DNA of 36,554 nucleotides from a virus, in the IMG/VR virus record IMGVR_UViG_3300031999_000098, positions 1 through 36,554 of that record. One strand, given 5' to 3'. Below are positions 14,701 through 21,289 of the stretch, piece after piece. Positions within the stretch are counted from its first letter, which is position 1. Each line of letters begins with the position of its first letter. The notes beneath the pieces are model-generated. The model was not told the DNA's origin, did no database searches, and saw only the letters and a program-made list of their open reading frames with translations. The position numbers were made by a program, and so were the translations under genes.

Positions 14701-15189
14701 ATGGCCACAACTAACGTAAAGATCAAAGGGGCGGGCTGGGTGAAGTGGCTCAAGGTAGAGCAGATCGATCACGTTCTCAACCGGCAAGCACTGATCACGC
14801 CCCTCCCTGGCGAATCGGGTACAGGCAAGCCCCAGGCGTTCAGCATCGATATGGGTATGATGAACCAGGATATCGTGTTGCGGGGTGTGCTCAGGGATAG
14901 CGACCCCGATGCCTCGGACAGCGCAGCGTCGTGGCGTGATCTACGTCACATCGTGATCCGTTCGTGGAAAGACCTGGTCTTCGGCTGGAATGATCTACTG
15001 GCCCCGACGGGGTCGTTACGGCTTGGGTACTATCCCTATTCAGGGAGCGCCTGGCTGTCAGGTGGGACGATCTGGTATCGTACACTCCCGACGAGTTTTG
15101 AACTGACTCGTGAGGGTGGTCATGGTTATTGGGTCTTTAGTCTGACTCTTGCAGTAGTGGCGTGGCCACCAGTTAACTACGAGATTTAG
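14701..15189 (+). CDS. Distal-tail-like protein, copy B of a tandem pair
   Basis: The 162-residue protein starts at ATG 14701, directly after the TAG of copy A (TAGATG). It shows the same Arg-Gln-x-x-x-T/S-P-L/I-P-G to hydrophobic-strand-to-D/Q-x-V-L-R-G pattern as copy A, while the N-terminal 20 residues and C-terminal strands differ. Its end (YWVFSLTLAVVAWPP) is hydrophobic and aromatic. Similar folds in tandem after the tape measure suggest adjacent rings at the tail tip. The function is inferred from position and paralogy. Confidence 0.6.
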   Translation: MATTNVKIKGAGWVKWLKVEQIDHVLNRQALITPLPGESGTGKPQAFSIDMGMMNQDIVLRGVLRDSDPDASDSAASWRDLRHIVIRSWKDLVFGWNDLLAPTGSLRLGYYPYSGSAWLSGGTIWYRTLPTSFELTREGGHGYWVFSLTLAVVAWPPVNYEI

Positions 15190-15191
15190 AG

Positions 15192-16907
15192 ATGAGAGCA
15201 AAAGAAGTCTGGACAGCCGACGGGGGGAACAATCCATCCTGGGGCTATCGCGTTCCGTTTGTCTCTAAGCTCAGGATCGAGAGTTCGGCTTCGATGCATT
15301 CCTCAGAACTGTTGGTGGAATGCGGTCGATATGGTGGTGGTTTGATTGTATGGCAGAGTATTATGGTGCGTGATCCTGATACGTTGGCCCTGCTGTTCTT
15401 CGGACGTATCGACGATATCCGACCGATCTCTTCTGGGACACACGGAAAGATGTGGCGCATCCATGCACGTGACTTTATGTCTACCCTCACTGACAACCTG
15501 GTGTGTCATGTATTGTATTTCAACGGGCCAGGCCCCGCACCACCGTGGTTCGTTCCCAACTGGCGTTTGGGATGTGGTGAAGGGCAGTCAGCGGGTCAGG
15601 GTGGCTGTGGTAAGTCTCGTCTGTCCATTGTACAGAACCTGGCTATGGGTGTGCGGCAGGGATTCACCAGTACGACGTCGGGCCTTGGTTTCCAAGCGTC
15701 AGGTGACACTATCACACCGAACTACTTGGAGAGTTCAGGTGTGAAGATCTACAATGCTATCCAGGAATTGGCGGAGGGACACCCCTATGTGGTAGGAGCC
15801 CCACAACTGGGTGTTGGCTACGACTTTCGGCAGGCGTTCAACCGCCAGCCACCCGTGTTCCAGTATTTCAAGAAGGGTACGATCAACTGGAATGCTACCA
15901 AGATATTTATGTGGGAGCCCCCCGATGGGTCGTCTACCTATATTCCTATTGTGTCATACGACGCCGAGCGAGAAGGGTTTGATGTCTACTCGCGTGCAAT
16001 TGCGGCGGGGCACGGCGACCTCTATCCCAGCGAGAGGCAGTATATCAACGGTGTCGGGTGGCGGGAATGGGGCGGGTCAGCGGCTCCAGGATACGCAGAT
16101 CAGGTGTCGGCGGGCATGTCTGATGTGTGGAATCCACCCGAATGGGGCGGGAAGACCTATAGGATACAGCGTGAAGTCTATGTCCATGACGAATCTGCTC
16201 AGGATTCAGATGCTCTTGCAGCGATATGTTTGGGTAAGTTGCGAATTGAGGATGCTTACGGGTCTACTGCCCTGAAGGGAATAGTAGCCTCAACCTTCGC
16301 AGTAGCAGGTATCCCAATCAACAATCAGAATAGTCCTCCTCTGCCAGGGGATGCTATTCGGGTGAGCCTGCCCGATCTCACGATCCAGAACTACATCGTT
16401 GACAAGTGGGTCTACGAGGAGCCGCCTGGGATATCCTATTTTACGATTGGACAGCGGCCTAAGAGTGACCCGACCTACCAGATGCTTGCGGATCGTAAGG
16501 AGCGCCAGCGCAGTGCGGCAGCGGCCAAGCGGGGCTGGACGTCTCCGTGGTGGTCTACCGAATCAACCAGGAACCACTACTGGATAGACCACAACCTTGG
16601 TGTGGTGCCCAGGACGGTGAGTATCTCTTTCGCTCGGTACACAGGGGCCAACGAAGCGTTTGGTAATCCAATCGCTACAACCCGAATAGAGCAGAAGACT
16701 GTAGCCATCGCGGTTCCTATGTACGCTGATCCAAATCAGGGAGCCTGGGTCGGCTATCAGATCATTGAGAACACGAAGGACAGGATCGGTCTTCTCTGTG
16801 CTGACTGGCTGGGTTATTCACGGCTGGCAGCAAGTGGTAACCTGACTTCCGATGGCTGGTGCCACCTGGGGCGGAACATAGCGTTCAGGATCAGCTTGGA
16901 GGCTTGA
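15192..16907 (+). CDS. Tail hub / tail-tip protein with C-terminal H-x-L-G module
   Basis: The 571-residue protein starts at ATG 15192, two bases after the previous stop. The N-terminal 110 residues are beta-rich with an IRIDDIRPIS-type strand and Trp-Arg-Ile-His-Ala-Arg-Asp-Phe, a pattern of gpD/gp27-like hub proteins. The middle has many Tyr, Trp, Gly and Asn, as in tail-tip or baseplate proteins. Near residues 468-490 the segment D-H-N-L-G-V-V-P begins a C-terminal domain that resembles the tail of the 9565 gene product. It would form the tip ring to which fibres or receptor binders attach. No lytic motif is seen. Family assigned from position and layout. Confidence 0.55.
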   Translation: MRAKEVWTADGGNNPSWGYRVPFVSKLRIESSASMHSSELLVECGRYGGGLIVWQSIMVRDPDTLALLFFGRIDDIRPISSGTHGKMWRIHARDFMSTLTDNLVCHVLYFNGPGPAPPWFVPNWRLGCGEGQSAGQGGCGKSRLSIVQNLAMGVRQGFTSTTSGLGFQASGDTITPNYLESSGVKIYNAIQELAEGHPYVVGAPQLGVGYDFRQAFNRQPPVFQYFKKGTINWNATKIFMWEPPDGSSTYIPIVSYDAEREGFDVYSRAIAAGHGDLYPSERQYINGVGWREWGGSAAPGYADQVSAGMSDVWNPPEWGGKTYRIQREVYVHDESAQDSDALAAICLGKLRIEDAYGSTALKGIVASTFAVAGIPINNQNSPPLPGDAIRVSLPDLTIQNYIVDKWVYEEPPGISYFTIGQRPKSDPTYQMLADRKERQRSAAAAKRGWTSPWWSTESTRNHYWIDHNLGVVPRTVSISFARYTGANEAFGNPIATTRIEQKTVAIAVPMYADPNQGAWVGYQIIENTKDRIGLLCADWLGYSRLAASGNLTSDGWCHLGRNIAFRISLEA

Positions 16908-16920
16908 AAGGGAGTGGATC

Positions 16921-17451
16921 ATGTATGTGCTGACGTTTGTCTGCAAGTCCCTGAAGAAAGGTACGTGTCCCTGCTGCGAAGGGAGTGAGGTCGCGGCCCA
17001 TCTGGGCGTGCCAAAGGATCAGCAGGAATGCTTCTGTGGCAAGTTCGTGGAGGACATGCCGAGGAAACAGAGAATCCCTAAGTTCCATACATGCATTCGC
17101 CGACTTGGAGATGCCGGCCAGATGTTCGTTACCCAGGACGAGACGGACACACTGCGGATCGATATTCGGATGAGGGGGCCGTTCGACCCTGCATCTGCGT
17201 ACAAGGCTATTCGATACCTGGAGACGCGCCATCCAGGAACAGTGTGGCGGTTTGAGGATGAAGGCGGGGGTGACGAACCGCAGCCGACGTTTGCAGAGAT
17301 GCTACCGCCTACGGTTGGCGTGCCGCCACCCAGGAACGAAGAGGAGGTCACGACCGAGAGCCTGGAGCCGAGGTCTAGAGATGTCAAACCTGAAGATCTA
17401 ATACAGCATGTTGGCTATCGTGGCCCGTTGCCACCAGGGGTACATATTTGA
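16921..17451 (+). CDS. Cys-rich protein with possible zinc-binding N-terminus, unrecognised
   Basis: The 176-residue protein is preceded by AAAGGGAG at about 16907-16914. Residues 8-45 hold C-x7-C-P-C-C and Cys-Phe-Cys spacing, and another Cys at about 60, suggesting a metal-binding fold, although no standard zinc-finger pattern is complete. Residues 60-105 have an alternating strand pattern. The rest is acidic and Pro-rich (PPTVGVPPPRNEEE) and likely disordered. Its end overlaps the start of the next gene by four bases. It sits between the hub and lytic genes, so it could be a tail-tip accessory or a lysis-related factor; I cannot decide. Confidence 0.5.
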   Translation: MYVLTFVCKSLKKGTCPCCEGSEVAAHLGVPKDQQECFCGKFVEDMPRKQRIPKFHTCIRRLGDAGQMFVTQDETDTLRIDIRMRGPFDPASAYKAIRYLETRHPGTVWRFEDEGGGDEPQPTFAEMLPPTVGVPPPRNEEEVTTESLEPRSRDVKPEDLIQHVGYRGPLPPGVHI

Positions 17452-18650
17452 TAACTGATTGGTACTGGTGGGGGCAAGCTGATTTGAGGTATCGGGGTGA
17501 CGATACCCTACTTGGGAATTCGGCCTACGCCAACCCATATTTCCCAGCATCACTCAAGAAGTTCGGGCTCCAGTTCAGGCGGAACGGAGGCCCTGTGCAG
17601 CTCATCCGCGATTTTGATACGATGTGGAACAATAATCCAGGACACTATACATGGCACTTTACCGTTCTCACTGGAGGTACCGTTTACCAGCATTTCCCGA
17701 CTCAGGCGGTCACGAAGTCGAGAATCCCCGCTGCTGGCGGGCATGGGCCTGGGACACCCGTGGTTCCCGTGCCTGCTTGGTTACAGTCGCGTTCGTTGGA
17801 GGCGTGGTGTGTTGTGGTGAGTTTCGAACCAGTCGTCTACAGAGTGTTTAGCTGTCCTACTGGTGTTCAAGGGGTGACTTCCCGTTGTTATAGCTATAGC
17901 CCTCCTTCAAACCTGTGGCCTAACAGTGACTGTAGGGGTTGCGACTATAAGGGAGAACAGGCCTTCGGGGATCGACCTTTTACGGTGGCTCAGCGTGATT
18001 CCGCCGTTAATCTAGCAAAGTGGCTTTTCACTGTGGCCTATGGCTGGGGGGCTCCTGTAAAGAATCAGAATGTATTCGGGGCCGAGGGGTGGGGGGATGC
18101 TATATTTGATTACGACCCTGGCCCCGCTCCCCCGTTGGCTATTCCTTGGCGCAAGCCTGTGGCGGGAGGGAGCCTTGGATCTGGTTGGAATGCTAATAAT
18201 CCTTCTTTCTGGTCATGTGATGGAGGGTACCACCGAGCCCAGGATATCATAGGTGTAGCCGAGGGCTCCCCTATCGTCGCTGCAGCAGGAAACCACAGTG
18301 GCAACGGGTGCCGCGTGGTCAGTAGAGGGCTTGACTCTCAGGTGGGAAATTGGGTACGCCTGAGCCATAGCGAGCCTGCCGACTGTGCAGATTATGGCCT
18401 TCCTCGAATAGATACGATGTATGCCCATATGCAGTCCCTGGCGTACGTCAGTCCGAACGAGTGGATAGATAGCAATCGGATCATCGGGAGAGTCGGCCAG
18501 ACTGGGGGTACTGGAGAGGGTGTCCATCTGCATTTGGCAGTCTACGAGTTTGCCACCAATGCGATATACGATGGTGTGGCTACATCAGGAACTCCCTTCG
18601 CCCCGTGTGCCAACCGCAAAGACCCGATGAATTACTTGCCAAGCTGGTAG
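17448..18650 (+). CDS. Two-domain peptidoglycan hydrolase: amidase-like N-terminus and M23 endopeptidase C-terminus
   Basis: Start is probably TTG 17448, overlapping the previous stop (TTGA) with AGGGG at 17436-17440. The first 130 residues show a pattern like the amidase_2 fold, with H-Y-T-W-H-F-T-V and G-T-V-Y-Q-H-F-P (about residues 66-84); this match is weaker. The C-terminal third is a clear M23 metallopeptidase: H262-x3-D266, H327, and H360-L-H362 in G-Q-T-G-x-x-E-G-V-H-L-H, which coordinate zinc and cut cross-bridges. Cys residues in the linker region (about 136-165) could form disulphides. No signal peptide is visible. It follows the hub gene and precedes a lysozyme-like protein, so it may be a virion-associated or lysis enzyme. 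Confidence 0.75.
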   Translation: MITDWYWWGQADLRYRGDDTLLGNSAYANPYFPASLKKFGLQFRRNGGPVQLIRDFDTMWNNNPGHYTWHFTVLTGGTVYQHFPTQAVTKSRIPAAGGHGPGTPVVPVPAWLQSRSLEAWCVVVSFEPVVYRVFSCPTGVQGVTSRCYSYSPPSNLWPNSDCRGCDYKGEQAFGDRPFTVAQRDSAVNLAKWLFTVAYGWGAPVKNQNVFGAEGWGDAIFDYDPGPAPPLAIPWRKPVAGGSLGSGWNANNPSFWSCDGGYHRAQDIIGVAEGSPIVAAAGNHSGNGCRVVSRGLDSQVGNWVRLSHSEPADCADYGLPRIDTMYAHMQSLAYVSPNEWIDSNRIIGRVGQTGGTGEGVHLHLAVYEFATNAIYDGVATSGTPFAPCANRKDPMNYLPSW

Positions 18651-18652
18651 AT

Positions 18653-19741
18653 ATGCCTTACAACTCTTTCGCGCTTTCACTTGCAGGTGATGTTATCCTG
18701 GGGGGCTACACCATCCCTCTGGCAGTGTGGAATGCTATTTATGGGTACGTCCGCACTGCAGGGCATGTCAGTGATCCCTTCAGAGCAGGGAATTCCTGCT
18801 GGAAGCTGGCTTGCTATCTCGGCATTGCGGCGGTCGAGAGTGCTTCGACATTCGATATAGGGATCGAGGGAGACGCTGCCAATAGTGTATACAGTGGCCC
18901 AGGGGGGACGTGTTGTACCTACTACTCCTGCCTGGACGCAGTGGCGTGCCCTGGTGGAGTGACTGCTTGGGACAGGGCCCGGGCCCACGCTCCGTATGGG
19001 AGTTATGGGGCCTACCTCTCGCATGGTATCTACCAGCTTTATGTCTGTGGGCAGGGGTCAGCCTATATCTGTGATCCTGCACAACTACATGATCTTGGGA
19101 TTCATATGTCAATAGCTTTGTACTGGATTTCTAGGGCTGTAACTTCCCAGTGGAGTGATTCCAATATTGAGTTGAGCGTGCGGCAGGTTTGTCGGGAGTC
19201 GGGGCATCCTGGCTGGGATGATTTGTATCATCCATCCTATACTAGCATCTGGAATGCAACCCAGGCGATTCAGCCAGACCTATATGCATTTCTTCTAGGG
19301 AACGTACCTCCACCGTCGGGTAGGGTAGTAACGCTTTTTGAGCATATCCAGTACATGGGTCGGCAATTGGTTCTCACGGCTGATACTATCGATTTCAACC
19401 CACTCGGTTTCAATGATATCGCCTCCTCGATCAAGATCGAAGGAGGGACAGGTACGCCAGCTATAACGCTTTTTCAGCATACTGGCTACCAAGGGGCCGC
19501 TATCATATTTTCAGGGAACGATCCCGATTTTGGCCAGCATATGATGACGGACACACTGTCTTGGAACGACCAAGCCTCTTCGCTCAAAATGGTGGGTGCT
19601 GCACCGCCGCCGCCGGCATTCCCACCAGGCCCCCTGCCTCCGTTTCCCGTTCCTGCGCAGATACTGGGGCCAAGTCCGTTGCCCCCTTTTCCATATCAGG
19701 GTACCTTAACCCGAAACCCACTTCCACCACTACCATCGTGA
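18653..19741 (+). CDS. Lysozyme/transglycosylase-like protein with two beta/gamma-crystallin motifs
   Basis: Start ATG at 18653, three bases after the previous stop. Residues 48-215 look lysozyme/SLT-like: catalytic-type Glu-Ser (E62-S63) and the G-I-Y-Q-L motif at 125-129, with many cysteines (49, 54, 87, 88, 93, 99, 132, 140, 180) suggesting disulphides. Residues about 225-312 hold two Greek-key motifs, V-T-L-F-E-H-x-x-Y-x-G and I-T-L-F-Q-H-x-x-Y-x-G, each ending in N-D-x-A-S-S (254-259, 305-310), the calcium-binding N/D-N/D-x-x-S/T-S signature of beta/gamma-crystallins. A Pro-rich tail (about 315-362) follows. Likely an enzyme that cuts the host wall, with a calcium-stabilised binding module. 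Confidence 0.7.
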   Translation: MPYNSFALSLAGDVILGGYTIPLAVWNAIYGYVRTAGHVSDPFRAGNSCWKLACYLGIAAVESASTFDIGIEGDAANSVYSGPGGTCCTYYSCLDAVACPGGVTAWDRARAHAPYGSYGAYLSHGIYQLYVCGQGSAYICDPAQLHDLGIHMSIALYWISRAVTSQWSDSNIELSVRQVCRESGHPGWDDLYHPSYTSIWNATQAIQPDLYAFLLGNVPPPSGRVVTLFEHIQYMGRQLVLTADTIDFNPLGFNDIASSIKIEGGTGTPAITLFQHTGYQGAAIIFSGNDPDFGQHMMTDTLSWNDQASSLKMVGAAPPPPAFPPGPLPPFPVPAQILGPSPLPPFPYQGTLTRNPLPPLPS

Positions 19742-19757
19742 TAAAGGAGGCTTGACA

Positions 19758-20045
19758 ATGGGTACGTTGAACGATCCTGAGTACTTCCTGTATCGTTTGC
19801 TTATCTTCGGGGGCGATGGGACACTACGAGTTCGCGCGTTCGCTGACCGAGTGGAGCGGGACAGGGTGGCTCGTGAGCTGGACGACGAGACCTTGGCCCT
19901 AGCCGTCTTGGTAGAGTACACAGTGAACGGGGGCGACTACCCTACTGGGATCGACGAACACCCAGAGCGCCACGTCCAGAAAGGTGAACACCGACGAGTG
20001 ACTGGCAGTACGGGCCGGCCTGTGGTACAATCATACCGTAGATAG
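19758..20045 (+). CDS. Small acidic/basic protein, unrecognised
   Basis: ATG 19758 is preceded by AAAGGAGG at 19743-19750, a strong site. TTG 19752 is an alternative but would lie too close to it. The 95-residue product is mixed alpha/beta with a first strand-rich half (PEYFLYRLLIFGGDG) followed by charged helices (DRVERDRVARELDDETLALAVLVEYTV) and a basic end. No motif recognised. It is the first gene after the lytic pair and precedes the promoter-like region at 20002-20031, so it may be last in its transcription unit. Confidence 0.55.
   Translation: MGTLNDPEYFLYRLLIFGGDGTLRVRAFADRVERDRVARELDDETLALAVLVEYTVNGGDYPTGIDEHPERHVQKGEHRRVTGSTGRPVVQSYRR
20002..20031 (+). promoter_or_regulatory. Candidate sigma-70-type promoter upstream of the DUF932-like gene
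   Basis: CTGGCA (20002-20007, four of six matches to TTGACA) is followed after 18 bases by TACAAT (20026-20031, five of six matches to TATAAT), preceded by TGG, an extended -10 TGn. It lies at the 3' end of the gene at 19758, with a predicted start around 20038, 76 bases before the GTG at 20114. A hairpin lies in the leader. Sequence-only inference. Confidence 0.4.
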
Positions 20046-20064
20046 TCTAGATCTGATATGGCCG

Positions 20065-20080
20065 CCGTCTACGAAGACGG
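20065..20080 (+). repeat. Perfect 6-bp leader hairpin
   Basis: CCGTCT (20065-20070) pairs with AGACGG (20075-20080) around an ACGA loop, 34 bases before the GTG start of the DUF932-like gene. There is no T-run after it, so a terminator is unlikely; it may shape the leader of that mRNA or be a protein-binding element. Confidence 0.4.
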
Positions 20081-20113
20081 AATGGCAAGGCGATATTCAA
20101 AAGGAGGCATCGA

Positions 20114-21163
20114 GTGCGTACTGTTACAATCGCCCCTGTGCAGGGCAAGACGCTTGACGAAGCGTACACGGCTGCCGAGGCGATCCAGCCTGAGTACCAG
20201 GTGGTGCCCAGGTCAGGACTCCGCCTAGACGAGGCCACAGGGCATCTGAAGGTCGATGGCGGCGGCGAATTCGAACTGACCCCGCTGGCCCTGACGAAGC
20301 TCATCCGCCCAACTGGACTCCCCGCTCGCTACATGCTGCTTTCCCCGAACGACGTGGCCGCCTACAACTTCAACTACTGGGCTCCGCGCCAGAAGGGGAA
20401 TGTACAGCTTGCGATCCTCGGCGAGAAGTGCATCGGCGCGATGTCGGAGAACTGCAGGCCGATTGCCCACACACGGGTGATCACACTTCTCTCCGACTAC
20501 CTGAAAGCCGAGCGAGGGGATGCTGGCGTCCTGAACTTCCGCGAGTACACTCTCCGCAATGAGGACTTGCGGCTGAGGTTCACTGTCCCTGGCATCGCAC
20601 CTGTCGAACCCCGCAAGGGTGACATCGTACAGGTCGGCTTGGACTTGGTGAACATCGAGTCGGTGAAGGGCTACCTGGATGTCCAGGGTTGCTTCTACCG
20701 TCTGATCTGCACCAATGGGATGGTCGACCGTCGGATCGGGTTTGCGCGCAGAGCGCAGTCACTCGACTGGCAGAATCACGATTCCATTCTACAGCAGGCG
20801 TTGAGGTACTTCACCGAGGCCACCGAGAAGATGACGGGATTTGGTCGGTACCTGCCCGCGCTGACGGGAGCGACCCCGCCAGCGTTCATACGCAGTGAGG
20901 ATGCCGAGGGTGCCCATGACCGAAAGGCGTGGGCCAAGGACATCCTACACCTGGGCCATGTGTCGAGTACCTACATCCCCGATTTCCTGACGGAGTTGCA
21001 GGCCGAGGAGCCGACCTTTTACGGCGTCTACAACGCCCTCACACGGCTCGGTCGCGACTCCAAGGAGCCCGTCTTGCGGCTGCAGTGGGAGAAGGCAGCA
21101 GCGGCTCTCCTGACTCCTACGAGCGCCGTGAAGTATGGCTACAACGGCTTGACAGTTGAATAG
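20114..21163 (+). CDS. DUF932-like phage/plasmid protein
   Basis: GTG 20114 is preceded by AAAAGGAGG at 20099-20107. The 349-residue protein has a C-T-N-G-M-V motif at about residue 198 and strand-rich surroundings with K-G-Y-L-x-V-Q and L-x-C, a typical signature of the DUF932 (phage/plasmid-like) family, which is common next to phage replication genes; its role is not established (a DNA-associated or early host-interaction function has been suggested by context in other genomes). Residues 250-349 are helix-rich. The gene is followed by the DNA polymerase region and a structured leader. I have fair confidence in family, low in function. Confidence 0.65.
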   Translation: MRTVTIAPVQGKTLDEAYTAAEAIQPEYQVVPRSGLRLDEATGHLKVDGGGEFELTPLALTKLIRPTGLPARYMLLSPNDVAAYNFNYWAPRQKGNVQLAILGEKCIGAMSENCRPIAHTRVITLLSDYLKAERGDAGVLNFREYTLRNEDLRLRFTVPGIAPVEPRKGDIVQVGLDLVNIESVKGYLDVQGCFYRLICTNGMVDRRIGFARRAQSLDWQNHDSILQQALRYFTEATEKMTGFGRYLPALTGATPPAFIRSEDAEGAHDRKAWAKDILHLGHVSSTYIPDFLTELQAEEPTFYGVYNALTRLGRDSKEPVLRLQWEKAAAALLTPTSAVKYGYNGLTVE

Positions 21164-21203
21164 GGGAGCCCGCCCCCTCTTAGCTCACGGTTATTAGCGG
21201 GTG

Positions 21204-21212
21204 TGTTAAGAT
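21204..21212 (+). promoter_or_regulatory. Candidate extended -10 promoter upstream of DNA polymerase
   Basis: TGT followed by TAAGAT (21204-21212) forms an extended -10 element with four of six matches to TATAAT; no good -35 is found 15-19 bases upstream. The predicted start at about 21219 would make the transcript begin inside the left arm of the stem-loop at 21213-21277. Weak, sequence-only. Confidence 0.25.
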
Positions 21213-21277
21213 GGGGTGGCTGGCGAGGCAAATTGTACAGCTAGGCAAAAGAGTCCTAGCGAGTAGCCAGCCCCCCC
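21213..21277 (+). promoter_or_regulatory. Stem-loop leader of the DNA polymerase gene
   Basis: GGGG-T-GGCTGGC (21213-21224) pairs with GCCAGCC-C-CCCC (21266-21277) with a single mismatch, enclosing an inner hairpin GCTAGG (21240-21245) with CCTAGC (21255-21260). The ATG of the polymerase gene (21290) has no Shine-Dalgarno site in the 12 bases before it, the only major gene here without one. Together these suggest that this leader controls polymerase expression, for example by ribosome access or a regulatory protein. Confidence 0.45.
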
Positions 21278-21289
21278 AAAGTGATCATA

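Noticed and set aside
21149-21177. TTGACA at the end of the DUF932-like gene
   Set aside because: No -10 element lies at 16-18 bases; the sequence there is a run of C.
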